Below are positions 24,396-35,742 of a stretch of DNA of 64,000 nucleotides, in pieces. Source of the stretch: Pyrrhosoma nymphula (taxonomy: Eukaryota; Arthropoda; Insecta; Odonata; Coenagrionidae). Both the position numbers and the translations under genes were made by a program. The notes under the pieces are model-generated. The model did no database searches, was not told the DNA's origin, and saw nothing but the letters and a program-made list of their open reading frames with translations. The stretch's first letter is position 1, and every line of letters starts with the position of its first letter. The stretch covers positions 4,278,001 through 4,342,000 of the forward strand of contig OY754330.1 of assembly GCA_963573305.1 (NCBI GenBank), read 5' to 3'.

Positions 24396-24987
24396 TTACT
24401 TACTTACTCCTCGGCGCTACAGTCCTTGTCTTAGGGCCTTGGCCTCTCTGACAATGTTAGCCCAGACGTCACGATATCCTGCATATGAGTTCTCCATCTT
24501 CTTATTCTCATCTTTCTCAGATCATCTTCTACATCATCCAACCATCTTTTCCGAGGTCTTCCTCTCAATCTTCTGCCACTAGGATGTCCAAGGTATATCT
24601 TTTTCACCATCCTATCCTCAGGCATTCTCTCCACATGCCCTAGCCGCCTTATCCTGTTACTCTTAATTTCTGCCACTATGTTAGGAAGATTTTAGAGTTC
24701 CACCAGTCCTCTAATCCTCTATATTTTCCACTGCCCGTCTTCCTTCGCTGCGCCAAAAATCTTTCTTAGTACATTTCTTTCCCATCTTTTAAGTAGCTCC
24801 TCTTCTGCAGTGGTCATGGTCCATGTTTCTGAACCATACATAACCACAGGTCTAATCACTGTTCGATAAACCTTCGTTTTCAAGTTCCGACTGAGGTTCC
24901 GTGTCCTGAGCACCTTTAACAAAGCTCGATAAGCCCTATTGCATGCTGCAATCCTAGCTTTTATTTCTTCTTGCATTTCATTATCTT
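24396..24987 (-). mobile_element. 5'-truncated RTE-like LINE with 15-bp TSD
   Basis: One minus frame across the insertion encodes KDNEMQEEIKARIAACNRAY, KVYRTVIRPVVMYGSETWTM, LLKRWERNVLRKIFGAAKED, then, after stops at about 24719 and 24695, IVAEIKSNRIRRLGHVERMP, GRPRKRWLDDVEDDLRKMRI and an EAKALRQGL-like end. These are the thumb and C-terminal blocks of an RTE-like ORF2. The 3' end carries a (GTAA)n tail, seen on the plus strand as TTACTTACTTACT from 24396. Only two stops and no frameshift suggest it is the youngest LINE in the window. It is bounded by a perfect 15-bp duplication. It is 592 bp long, so only the last sixth or so of an element was copied. Confidence 0.92.
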
Positions 24988-25002
24988 TCCCCATTCACCA
25001 AC
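24988..25002 (+). repeat. 15-bp target duplication, right copy
   Basis: Exact match to 24381-24395. Confidence 0.85.
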
Positions 25003-25855
25003 CCTGGCAGATATTTTTATGGATTCCATAGGGCACACCCTTTTCATCTTGAACCAACCTTTAATTAAAATATCTTTTGCCATTTCGATAGGTATACGAT
25101 ACAACATGCCAGTGGACATGAACTAAGAGGAAGCTATACTTGTTTTTAGGAAAACTTAATTCCCTTCATCTCTCCATTAAGTATATATCGGAGCTCGGAG
25201 GCAGATCATTGAACTTCCTGCACTAGTCCATCTCCCTAAGAGCGGGCAATGCCGATTCTCAATTAACCCTGAAAGCACTTTGTCTGATATAAATATCCAG
25301 GCCGACTCCCATAATCACTACGGTCTAAAACTCAATACTACAAAGACTAGTCGCAATTCCTCAACGTGAAAAATTAGTTCAAAATACTCTCCAAAATGAC
25401 AAAAACACAATGAAAGATATATCAATCCTAGTCATTAGCTAATTCAACGTGACAAAACAAAAAATGGGTGTTAAGTTACCCATTCAGGGACAAATCTCCC
25501 ATGTTGTAAACAAATACATCCCGAAGGAAAAGTACAACTTGAGTTGTTTATTTTATATTATCACTTGAATAAGTACTTTTTAGTTCTAAATACAAAGTGG
25601 ACATTTTAGAGAAAGGAGTTAACGCTATCTTGGTAATGACGCTATTAGAGTAGTAAAGTAATCGATTCAATAGTAAAGCGTGGAATAGTACTAAGTTCTT
25701 ATGTGAAAAATAAATCTTAGTTATTACACATTTATTTTCACCGTCACATAATGAATACAACTCCAATTACATTAATAAGAGACAAAGTCTCAGATCAAGT
25801 GTTCATTTTCATCGTGATGAACAATGAAAGTATGAAGTTTTAGGTGAACGCTGGA
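25003..25855. other. No gene seen
   Basis: AT-rich sequence. The frame at 25548-25766 has no recognisable motif. Confidence 0.4.
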
Positions 25856-25859
25856 AATA

Positions 25860-26125
25860 AAATGAAGAGTGCAGAAAATCACCAAATGGGGGAGCCCTCT
25901 CAACAATCATGAAAGAAAAGAATTCGGATGAATTTTCTGTGATGGAAAAAGATACAAGCTTACTGGACGCATGCCGTCACATATGAGCCTCACGGGAACA
26001 ATATTGAGAGGATAAGTGAGTGGTAAGAATTTATAAAGAAGACCAAGAATACAATACACATAGCTGATAACTAAGGACATTTAACAGAGGTATAGTTGAG
26101 AAATAAAGTTATAAGGTACTTACAA
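25860..26125 (+). pseudogene. LINE ORF2 C-terminal relic
   Basis: The plus strand reads GKRYKLTGRMPSHMSLTGTI, then LRG, a stop, VSGKNL, a stop, RRPRIQYT, a stop, LITKDI in one frame (about 25949-26090). It resembles the GHxLRHxxLxxxILEGxxxGKRxRGRPRxxYI ending of LINE ORF2 proteins. Four or more stops show long decay. Its upstream part is recognisable only weakly. Confidence 0.65.
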
Positions 26126-27300
26126 ATTCAAAGAAAAAATAAGTTTTTTCATTGATTGAAGTTATTGAGGATAAATAAAACAATGATTGGTTAAAAAGAA
26201 AGTAATCGCATTAAGGTGTATGAGAAGAGATAGTGATGATTAAAATGAAAAGAAACAGCGAAGGGTCCATATGGGTTGGGTTGGTGTGTCATATATGTGA
26301 TGGGGAAAGGGAGAGAGAGAACAAAAACATTATAATCGATGGGAAAATCTAAGATGTCATATAACTGGAAATATAATTAACCCTCCGGCAAAAAAAGGAT
26401 ATTGTGTTCGAAAAAACTTGAAGGAAGGCATTATTATCACCATGAAATCAAGACGTAAGCTCGAGAACAGTAAGAAGTATCCTATAAGCTCCCTAAACTT
26501 TATGATTTTAAGAAAAAATACCATAGGTGCAAAATGAAACTGTCTCTCAATAAATAAGGGAATGTGGGAAAAATACTCGGGATATATTTGATGGAAGAAA
26601 TAACTATCTACAAGAAAAGATAGAAATAAGATATGGTGAATAAGGATATAAATAGGAACGGTAAACCTCACATTCTGGTAAGGACGTAGTAAAAATGTTA
26701 GAATGATAATATATCATGAAATGGTCGAAAAGTTGAAGTCATTTAGGGATTAGAATCGGAACCGAAATTTATTCAAGATGCAATTCCTTGAATAATATAG
26801 GAATAGGTATTATTCCACCAAATAAACCAAGTAATACCAACTCTTTCCAAATTTTCGTATCTTCAAACAGGTAGGTAAGAAACAGGAGTGCATACACCAG
26901 ACTTTCATAACATATCTGAGTGACTCATTACAGTATTTTCATTTGCAAACCACTCTACCGATTGGAGGGGAAGGAGGGGGGGGGAAGAGGGGAGAGGAAA
27001 ATTTGAGCGCGCCTAAATTACCCTTTCTGCAAAATCCTAATTGGTAAGGGAAAAGAGGCAAAACGCATTTCCATAGTAAAAGTACTAAATTTAGCTTATT
27101 CCATAACGACTAAATAGTTTACATTAGAAGTCAGGCATACTGTAATTAGCCCAATTTGATTGCGAAGCAACTCAAATTCAACCATACTGCCATTCCTCGT
27201 GACACTACCATCACAAATATCACATGAATTTTAGCGCAAACGAAAGCTATCAAACAAATACACTTGTCTTCTAAATTGTACCCATTACTATATATTAATA
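26126..27300. other. No gene seen
   Basis: A/G-rich then AT-rich sequence. The 104-residue minus frame at 26357-26671 is hydrophobic but compositional. A G-rich patch lies at 26965-26995. Confidence 0.4.
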
Positions 27301-27354
27301 TTAGCAATGGAGCGCTTCGAGTCAAGTTACGCGAATGCTGAGGTGATGGGAGTC

Positions 27355-27505
27355 TGCTTGGGGTACCACGAGGTCAGGAAGACGGCTGCTACCGACATTT
27401 CGACGGCACACTCTGCCATCATCATCAGCCCTGATACCGATGATAGAGCCAGCCGTCGAAACGTTAGCAATAACCGTTTGCCTGACCTGGTGGGAAAAAA
27501 ATTCA
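27355..27505. mobile_element. Hairpin element with two facing hammerhead-like cores
   Basis: Imperfect inverted arms: 27369-27407 (AGGTCAGGAAGACGGCTGCT then ACCGACATTTCGACGGC) and 27451-27495 (GCCGTCGAAACGTTAGCAAT then AACCGTTTGCCTGACCT). The minus strand has CTGATGA (27422-27428), T, stem GATGGCA/TGCCGTC, then GAAA (27398-27401). The plus strand has a weaker CTGATAC...GCCGTCGAAACG. The mirror-image frames at 27307-27636 (plus) and 27322-27654 (minus) come from this palindrome and are not genes. No target duplication was found. Confidence 0.65.
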
Positions 27506-27701
27506 TGAGAATCATTCACTGGAAAAACTCCAAATCCTCCCTTAAAGTTAAGGTGCCCTTCCAATGTCGACGCAATAGTTGGATATTGAACGCATTCACA
27601 TTTTCGGCAACCATTGGCCACTTTCTGACTGTTTGAACAGCATTTGGTCGCCACACAACCATATATTTATCGCTTTTAGCATTTTTATTTTACACATTTT
27701 T

Positions 27702-27711
27702 ACTTATCCTT
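27702..27711 (+). repeat. 10-bp target duplication, left copy
   Basis: ACTTATCCTT, repeated at 27985-27994. Confidence 0.65.
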
Positions 27712-27984
27712 TAAATTCACAGCTTCAGGCTCTAATTTGTAGAAACTTTTAATATTCATTTGTAATAAAGTTTTGTACTTTTCTACACTTTTTATTTAAA
27801 AAAACACTACGCGTTGCACCAATTTTTTGGCATCGTCAGGTGTAGTGTCTACAACACACCTACACACTTAAGCCTACACACTCTAGGTCTTTTGTCTACA
27901 CCTAACAATGCCAAAAAATTGGTGAAACGCGTAGTGTTTTTTTTTATAAAAATTGTAAAAAAGTACAAAACTTTATTGAAATTA
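27712..27984. mobile_element. Hairpin (Penelope-like) element with 10-bp TSD
   Basis: Arms at about 27764-27845 and 27893-27984 are complementary over roughly 80 bp, built on AAAGTTTTGTACTTTT and ACACTACGCGTTGCACCAAT. Each arm carries the core: minus CTGACGA (27833-27839), T, GCCAA/TTGGT, GCAA; plus CTAACAA (27902-27908), T, GCCAA (27910-27914), TTGGT (27919-27923), GAAA (27924-27927), CGCG. The short stem is perfect in both arms. About 50 bp on the left lacks an inverted partner. The unit is flanked by a 10-bp duplication. Confidence 0.75.
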
Positions 27985-27994
27985 ACTTATCCTT
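27985..27994 (+). repeat. 10-bp target duplication, right copy
   Basis: Match to 27702-27711. Confidence 0.65.
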
Positions 27995-28346
27995 GTTTGG
28001 GGCCTAATAAAATATGTGGCACTCTTTAGAGAGAACCAAGAATTATTTTGGTTAGCAAGCATTAATCAGGGCTTATATTATAAATAAAACGTTGATTTCT
28101 CTTAGCGGTGTATAACCGCGAAGCGTCCACTTTCTGGATTCCCGAAGCGACACGCACGTTCCAACGTGGACATGGTGGTTATGATCAAAATGAATAATCC
28201 GACGCCTTTTCCTATTAGATGCGTTTTCATACATTTATTTTTCGCTTGTAGGCGAGCACGGGCCAACATCGGAAACTTTACTTGAAATCCCATCGCTATA
28301 TTTTTTGGATTGGTCATCAGCATGTGATATGCGAGTAATACATCAA

Positions 28347-28425
28347 AATCTACGAAATGCCGTGAAAGTCATCTCAGGGGTGTGTGGCACGGGGTGAGTA
28401 GTCACCAACATGCATTTTACTAAAC
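28347..28425 (-). mobile_element. LINE 3' tail fragment (CR1-like)
   Basis: The minus strand reads CACCCCGTGCCACACACCCC and a few bases later CACGGCATTTCGTAGAT, matching the last 60-70 bp of the copies at 51.25-52.15 and 57.1-57.4 kb. It is a severely truncated insertion. Confidence 0.65.
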
Positions 28426-28499
28426 CCTAAAGCTCGATAAACCCTACGATCGCTCCTGGTCGTCTGAACCAAACCTAACTGAAACCTAATTCTGATGGT

Positions 28500-28826
28500 C
28501 AACTGCAACCTACGTCTGATGGAGCCGCTGGAGGAATTCACGTGAGGTTTCTCAGACAAACCACCAAGGAAGACCTCCTAACGAAGCGCAGATTGAAGCG
28601 TTACTTTGCAACACGGCGTTTGAACCTGGAACCTCCCTCGGCAACCGAAGAGCCCATCTACATCAAAAAGGCCCTTTGCCAAGGACGCCGGAAGGTAGTA
28701 CTCAATGCTGTACGCGAGGTAAAGAAAACAAAGAACAATGCCTATCTATGGATTCGAGGGGGAAAAATATTAATGAGGAAAGCAGAAAAGGAACCTGTAT
28801 TTGTTTTAACATCATACATGACTTAA
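28500..28826 (+). pseudogene. CR1-like LINE ORF1, C-terminal domain
   Basis: The frame from about 28542 reads RFLRQTTKEDLLTKRRLKRY, then EPIYIKKALCQGRRKVVLNA, then NAYLWIRGGKILMRKAEKEP and ends in TAA at 28824. The block PIYIxxAL...K...YxWxRxGKIxxRK is typical of the ORF1 C-terminus in insect CR1/Jockey-type LINEs, a domain also shared with the baculovirus FP protein C-terminus. ORF1 proteins bind element RNA. The N-terminus is absent. The neighbouring endonuclease reading frame starts about 35 bp downstream, as expected for ORF1 to ORF2 order. Confidence 0.7.
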
Positions 28827-28859
28827 GTAAGCTGTAATCATACTTCATCTAAAATCTGT

Positions 28860-29228
28860 TTGAAATGAATTCAAATTCACAGTCTTTGTTGTTAATACAT
28901 CAAAATATTCGCAGCTTACGTAGAAACTTTGATCTCTTTCTACTCCATTTTAATACTGTCCCCAAAAAACCTCAAATGATTGTACTTTCAGAAACTTGAA
29001 TAAGTGATGCTGAGATAGCGTTTTATAAAAGCAACGACTTCAATGTATATGCTAAATGTAATTAATAATGCAAATCGAGCTGGAGGGATTAGAGTCTATG
29101 CGCATTCTGAAATTCAATGTGATAACATCGTGGTGTCAATTGAAGCTGCAGATTGTGTTTACTTAAATCTTAAATACAGTAAGGTTGAATTTAATGTTCT
29201 AAGCATTTACAGAAATCAAATTACAGTA
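28860..29228 (+). pseudogene. CR1-like LINE ORF2, N-terminal endonuclease relic
   Basis: The frame reads LIHQNIRSLRRNFDLFLLHF, then KPQMIVLSET, a stop where W is expected, ISDAEIAFY; then, after a shift near 29065, NRAGGIRVYAHSEIQ, NIVVSIEAADCVYLNLK and KVEFNVLSIYR. This matches the start of an APE endonuclease: N-x-x-S-L near the N-terminus, catalytic E in the ETW block, GGxxxYxxxxx, and IYR. It breaks off at about 29228, before the RT. With the ORF1 piece it forms one interior fragment of a LINE. Confidence 0.8.
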
Positions 29229-29341
29229 AAACCTCTCCAAACGGCCACCTGTATTCAGCGGTCACCCCTCTTTTTTTCCCGGAACAGAATGATTAGCAAT
29301 TCCCCGTCGAATAACATGAGTAACTATTATCTTGTGTATAT

Positions 29342-29349
29342 AATCTTTA
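29342..29349 (+). repeat. 8-bp candidate target duplication, left copy
   Basis: AATCTTTA, repeated at 29517-29524. It is short and A/T-rich, so chance is possible. Confidence 0.4.
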
Positions 29350-29516
29350 ATGAGTAAACTCTTCTCGGGCTCTCCACCGGTTTAAACTATTCATAATTGT
29401 CGACGTTTCTAGAGACGACTCGTCACTCATTCTCAAGGTAAGAATTAATTACGTCGGCAATTATGAATAGTTTGAAGCAGTGGAGAACCCGAGAAGAGTT
29501 TATTCAAAGTTGTTCA
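29350..29516. mobile_element. Hairpin element of the CTTGAGAATG subtype
   Basis: Arms at about 29355-29405 and 29451-29502 pair over some 50 bp (AAACTCTTCTCGGGCTCTCC; TAAACTATTCATAATTGTCG). The minus strand has CTTGAGAATG, then GAGTCGTC, then TAGAAACGTCG, an altered form of the core in other copies (CTGANGA changed to CTTGAGA). The central part is asymmetric. Possible 8-bp duplications flank it. Confidence 0.65.
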
Positions 29517-29524
29517 AATCTTTA
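29517..29524 (+). repeat. 8-bp candidate target duplication, right copy
   Basis: Match to 29342-29349. Confidence 0.4.
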
Positions 29525-31185
29525 CATCGTCATTTCGTCGTGTTATTTGGTGTTCTGATTTTTCAGTGTAATCGCGATCATTGTGTTTGTGTCCTTTTCC
29601 CCCAGAATTATGACTGGTCGCGTCCTCAAGTAGAGTTCTCGATATCCCGCGTGATAAATAATAATAATTTTATTTCTGTTGGTTTGCAAGTAACAAAGAA
29701 ATCGTCAAAAAAGACATTAAAACATTGGTACAAATACGATGGAAATTTGGTGGGGACTAAAGAAGCGTGTCCCGTGTTCCGCTATGCCACTATATAATAA
29801 CAGTTTGTCTCACACACATAATAAACCTACGAAATGAGTCTATCAAGAGTGGAGATCCGGCGAGAAACGTCAATGGCTTGTCTCACTAAAATCCAGAAGA
29901 GAAAAAACGAAACGATGCAAAGGTCGAATATAAAGCCAGAGAGAAGAGTCGAAGACAGCTTTGTCTAAACCGGGAGATTAATCAGTAAGCAGATGGTCGA
30001 GTCGGGGTTCTGAATTTCAGGTGATCAGCTTTTCAAGGTGTCAAATACGTGAGTGAAACATATGTTTATGAGTGAAACACTCGCGAATTCCGTTCGATTT
30101 CTACCGCTAAATTGCACGGAAAATTGTGCGTTTGCACTCTTCGTGTAAAGCGATATTCAGTCTGATTCAGTCGTTAGTAAAATATTTTCATGCACGCTTG
30201 ACTGTACATGCGTACGCGCGATAGATTGTACAAATAAATGTACCGTGTAAAACGGCCTTTAGACGGATCGAAAATGAGTATAAGATGTGAGACTTTTTCA
30301 ACGCTTTTAGTCTTTACCGCATGGGAGTAAGAGTCCGCTACGTAATTAAAACGGCTCAGTTATAATTATGCCTAAATACTATATTGCTGCGTTATCAATA
30401 CTCAGCTTTATAGCATAATTTTGTTGCTGTTATTGTCATGTCAGCGCATTGACTAAATTTTGATGTTTATGTTGTATATACATTGTCAATATTGTTTTGG
30501 TTACTTTCCTTGAAAACGCAGCAAATAAATATGATTAGTAATGGACTGGTAAAGTTGCGACGCCGGATTACTTTCCCAACAATAATTTCCTATATATTTA
30601 GCATTGACTTTGCATTTATTTGGAAAAGAATACCTTAGTAACCAATTACTCGTGACGTCATGCTTTACTAGTTCAAACTAAACATTACCCAGTATTAAAA
30701 CTATTTAAACACATTCAAATAAAACTACAACAAAAATTCCCTAACAAAACAATGCAGTATAAAAACAATCAATAACCAACTAATCAACTCCGAATTCTCT
30801 CTTTCAATTTCCCTACAGTTATAAAAATTCGAAATTTCTATTCGTCAAGATCTGTACACATAATTATGTACTTGTTGGACACAAAACGTGAGCCAGTTTA
30901 TTTTATTTTCATCTTCGCCGCTTTCTTCATTTTAGTTATTGAACCCACGAAAGTCTCGCAAGAGATATTTAAGGGACGATATGGGAATTACATTTCTACA
31001 TTAGTTTATTGTTTTGATTATAATCAGTGGAATGGGCGAGAGGTTATAGACATTTTCTAAAAACCTTTTCAGGTCTCCATCAGCCGTTAGAAGATTTTTT
31101 TAACAACACCATTTGCCCTTCTCTGAATACATATGATTATTGTTTTTTTTTCTCTTGAGATTTATTTTCAGTGGTCATTTATTAT
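29525..31185. other. No gene seen
   Basis: Frames at 29480-29797 and 30866-31060 have no recognisable motif; the first overlaps the hairpin. No paired repeats were found. Confidence 0.4.
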
Positions 31186-31189
31186 TTCC

Positions 31190-31900
31190 CCTATAATTTT
31201 TTAAAGTGACTTTTGGCTGCAATTGTGCATTTAATATAGGAATGTCATTTGGTAATTTTATGCTCATATGTGATTGAGTCAGTGCACCAATGTTAACTCT
31301 ATAAGTATTTCGCAAATGTAATAAGGCAAACTGGGTCGTCACCTGAATACTTATACTTTAAAACCAGTTTTTTTATGAATTTAACAGCACTTTCCGCCAT
31401 TCCATTCGATTATTCGGCCAAGAAAATGCATGGCTAAAATTCTATTGCCTTCTGAACTTTTTAAATAAATTGGAAGAAAAATATGGTGGGTGGGTTCCTC
31501 GTCAGCATAAGATTTGTCAAGCATGACTTTCTTTTAATTGTACTATTACCGATTTCAATTCGTAAATTGGGCCAATTAGCTGCTTCAATGTAATTAGACA
31601 AGTGATCTAACACTGCTAAATAGTGTCTCCCATTAAATTCAAACACATCAGCCACAAAATCTTGCTATAGTGGTTCTGGAACTATGTCACATTATTCATT
31701 ATGAATATCGAGAACTTCCAACATATCCAGCATGAAACAGTTATATTTATGCCACATTATGTTTACTTGGGAATCATTCCTATGAAATATCCTGCACATG
31801 TGGGAAATTATTGCATGTATCGTTCAGTATCATCCCGAACCAAAACAAACAGTTTCTCGTACTTCATTTTTTTTTCAAACCGGACTTCCGCTGGTGCCTA
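31190..31900 (-). pseudogene. Ty3/Gypsy-type integrase relic
   Basis: The minus strand encodes part of a retroviral-type integrase core. VADVFEFNGRHYLAVLDHLS then NYIEAA (about 31660-31590) holds the first catalytic D in the xxDxFxxxxxxYLxxxDxxSxYxE context. EEQSN is degraded to E-stop-SNGMAESAVKFIKKLVLKYK (about 31420-31350), the third-acid region, with the glutamate retained in AES. After a shift comes ALLHLRNTYRVNIGALTQSH and LPNDIPILNAQLQPKVT to about 31195. A poor zinc-binding region may lie upstream to 31900. Stops and frameshifts make it dead. No LTR was found on either side. Confidence 0.8.
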
Positions 31901-32265
31901 CTGCTTTCGTGCATTATTCATGCTTCAGAAGCGTAATTATTCACAAGTTTACCATTGCTATTTGCGGAAACCCATCACTGCCACCATGTCATGTCTTAAA
32001 ATTTAATTGTCATGTTGTTTATCAATACTCAGCATTGTAATACCTTTTTATTTTGTCTATTTTTATGCCAGTACATAATCCAACTCTTGTTGCTTAAAAT
32101 ATATTTTTGATCTTGTAATACATGCAATTAGCAATACTAATCAGTTATTTAAAAAAATTGCACGATTTGCAAACCATTGCCAGTTGCACGTTGCTTGAAC
32201 AACGATGTCAGTGCTCTGAAAATAGTTGCCAGAGTTGTGAGGATGGAGGTAAGAGGCAGGTTGCC
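31901..32265. other. No gene seen
   Basis: Could hold more of the integrase or its flank; no motif was recovered. Confidence 0.3.
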
Positions 32266-32269
32266 TCGT

Positions 32270-32375
32270 AAGGTGAGTATGCAACGCGGAACATTTTCAG
32301 GGAGACTCAATCCCCCCTGCCATACGCTCTTAAGAGTGGTTTGCAGGTCGAGCAGTAAAAGTATGTAGATGTGAA
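32270..32375 (+). mobile_element. LINE 3' tail fragment (CR1-like)
   Basis: The plus strand has CCCCCCTGCCATACGCTCTT, GAGTGGTTTGCAGGTCGAGC and ends GTATGTAGATGTG, aligning with the 3' UTR and tail of the copy ending at 19600. There is no coding part. Confidence 0.6.
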
Positions 32376-32379
32376 CGGT

Positions 32380-32960
32380 GAGGCGCACGCGCGAAGGGGC
32401 CATATTCCGCCTCCACGGGGCCGATCGCCCCTGGGGCACTCGCCCCCAACCTCGGATGACTCAGCACAAGCCCCGGGTGCTTGGGGGGAACTGTTTCACG
32501 CCCATCCAGAGACGGACGGAGAGGGTCCGAAGAAAAGAAGAAGAATAAGGGGAAGAAGAAGGCAGCAGCGCGGGGCTCCGTCGAATTCCTGCGAAAGATG
32601 GGAGATTCCCCCTCCTGCCCTTCTCTCCCTCCCTCCCCTCGTAACATCTCAAAGACGACGAAAAGAGACCATTTCGTCGTGGACCCTACCACCAACCGAA
32701 TTCGCCTCGCCCTGCCATCTACTCTTTTCCATACATCCCCCCCCTTCTCTCTTTCCATCGGGGTCTCCGAATGTACGCGGAGGAGCCAAAGTAGTGAGGA
32801 TGCAATTCCCTTCAAACACAAGACGAGGGCGGATCGCCACGAATGCTGCGTCACGCCCCCCTACATCTTCTGTCTATCCTTCGAGGGGAATGGAGTCAAT
32901 TTTTGAGGTCGGGAAGGAAGATATCCGGGGGAAGGAGAGGGAGCGATAGGTTGCAACGCA
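32380..32960. other. GC/CpG-rich block
   Basis: A sharp compositional boundary directly follows the LINE tail. Overlapping frames of 141-192 residues on several strands are rich in R, P and S, with no domain. C-runs occur at 32738-32745. This may be a CpG-island-like segment. Confidence 0.45.
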
Positions 32961-35740
32961 AAATCCACGAGGATTGTGGGGTGGGTTCAGGAACGCGCTG
33001 TCATCGACACCTTTGACTACTTTGCCGGAAAATGATTGGATGGTGTTAGATGCACAATTAGATGTTCCTCCAATATCCTATTTACTCTGCATTACGTGGC
33101 AAGGCTTTTTGAATAGTACCATAAGTATATTTTTACGGTGGTAGTCGTAAACTTGGCTGCATTTTCACAAGCCATGATAAATTATGCTAACGATGATAAT
33201 CACTACTTACGATTGTGCCAAAGTTGTAAGGGAATTGAATTTTTTTATGACAGTCAAGTCTTTTTGTTCCATGTTTAATAATACCGAATTATCAACAGAG
33301 GGAACTAAAGTAATAAGGTTCAAAATTATCCTTGGTATGTATAAATCGTGGGTTCAGTACTAGAACTAAGTAACTGAAAATTTACTCTTTTGAGATAATG
33401 AAGGTTTTACATTTGTATACTTACAACGTGTCATCTCCCTGTGTTGGATAATCGGAAATTGCTGGCTAAGTGACTCAAGGTGTATCGTTTTGTTATCCAC
33501 TTGAAGCATTTGAAAGCATACTACTTGGGGAACTCATAGATGTAGATAACACAAAAACTTATATATACCTAGTTATAGTATTGGACCTACGATATCATAT
33601 GTGTCACTAGCCATGAGGAAGCTTTCCAAATAGCACTAAAGATGAACACATTTGCCGCCTAATATTTGGCTCCAATCTAAGCAAACCCGTAATTCATCTC
33701 CTTCTCTTTTCTCACCCCATACAAAAACGTTTCGGAAATCTTCCCCCTCCTCTCACGAAATCCCCAGGCAGAAACAGAAGCAGGCAGGCAGGAAGAATGA
33801 CGTCGAGAATATTCCCTCTAGAGAAAGAGAGAAATGACTATCTGAAGCCCGCAGCGCTAAATTCTCGGGCGTAACAACCATTCTTGGTTACGAACTGCCG
33901 AGGGGGGGGGCAGCACCTGGTGAAAGGTTAGAGGGAGGGTCACGCCGTTAAGAGGGTAATCAATTTAGTCACGCTGGAGTCTCTCTGGTGGTGATTGGAC
34001 AACCGATCAGAAAAAAGAATAGGTTGCGTCCTCAATTGATTCCACGGCTCCGTTCCCAATGGCATTGTCTTTGAGTGCACGGTGAATAACTTGCAGGTTG
34101 CCTTCAGCTGAGGCGAAGACGTGTTGGGATAGTGATGCATAGTGAGAGTGAGTTTGTGATATAGTGAGATTAGAGAATTAAATTAGATACTCTATGGCAC
34201 CTTCCCGTTTTTCAGGGATTCAAACAATGCAGTAGAGTTTATAACAACCTCCGTAAAATGTCATTGGCGATGAAATCACATCATTGGCGAAGACAATGTT
34301 TATCATCAATGCTGTTTCTCACATGCTTGTCGAAGACAACGCTCAAAATGAAGTCAACATGTCTAGTTAAAATTTCCTCTTGCCTTTACTCGAAGTCTCA
34401 ATCGCGGATATTTACAAAATCATATTTAAAAACTGATAGGTATAAATTCCTGTTTATAACCGAACAAAGTTTTTTTTTAATATTAACAAAAAATACAACA
34501 TGTTAAACAATAATCGAAACTGATTGAATTTGGGTTTTCACATGATTCACTGACTTTCTCATTTTTGCTACTCTTGCATTGAAATATTTCTTTACTCGTG
34601 TAAGTAAATTGATGCCCATCTAAATACACCCTGGATGTGCGCACTGTATTACTTTCTCAGTTTTCTGCCCTCCTACTTTAAAACGTCTCATGTTTTGACT
34701 ATTCTTGATAATGTCCTCAAATTCGTTTTCTTTTTCATCATGAGAGGCCATCAGTCAGAAGAGTGATTTGCCGAATATATCTATTCATTCCACTTTCCGC
34801 CAACCGTCTGGTTTCATCTTCTCGTCTTCATCTTGGCGCTCATCACCATTTGTTTCCTTGATAGAGGGATGCAGGGGCTTATTTTTTTATCCCAGCCCAG
34901 GCTACAAGGGCCCTTAACCTCGGCCCGGTACGTGGCACGAACCCGATCAGTATTTACAGGATCGGTCCTTAAAACCGGCTCGGATAAATGTTCAGGCTTG
35001 GAACTTTTATTTTTGGGTCGATTGAACAGACTTTTTATTGCATATGATTCACTTTTTATGGAGGTTTTGCGATTAGAACAACGGCGCAGCAGTGAAAATC
35101 TCATGTGTGCCTTTTTTTTTAGACGAACAAGTATTATTCTTTGGGTTTATTTGATGGCTAAAATGTTGATCCCTAATCATGATGAAAGAAAAAGATATTA
35201 TTCAAAAGTCTAAAGTGCTCTTCCCTACGTGTTTTGCCTTATGCCTACGACGCCACCAACCATTGCATTATTGTAACCAACTAATATTGATGACACATCT
35301 TCATGAGAATAAATCAATTTGAAGATAGTTTTGCAGCAACTCTATAACTCAGCCCTTCTCAGCCAACCGTTTCATTCCGACGCATAACAGCGTGCTTCAA
35401 TTGTACGTTTTTTCATGTGCTTCCTTGCTTGCAAGTCTGATATTTTGGCTGTAGGTGGGCTCTTTTCTATTATGACACGATAATGACCTTTGTTGTAATG
35501 CTATGTTATTCAGCAGTGGTCTCGGTATTTAAGCCATCACTCTTCCGTCGATTCCTGCCAACGTGAACTAATCGAAGATTTGTTATGCTTCACGAAACTC
35601 AAACTCTCGGTGCATACACATTGACGTAGCATCCACATAAGGCAATGATAACAGCTGAACAAACATTCTGATACGGGAAATTATCATACGGACATTTTCT
35701 GATGTCATTCGACGATGTTATGACGGTATTGGTTGGCGAA
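32961..35740. other. No gene seen
   Basis: AT-rich with short frames only. Overlapping frames at 34814-35213 on both strands are unrecognised. A G9 run lies at 33902-33910. Confidence 0.4.
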
Positions 35741-35742
35741 TT

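Noticed and set aside
27307..27654. Overlapping 109- and 110-residue frames on opposite strands
   Set aside because: They mirror each other because the DNA is palindromic (a hairpin element); no domain.
32330..32949. Frames of 174 and 192 residues on opposite strands
   Set aside because: Low-complexity R/P/S composition, no domain.
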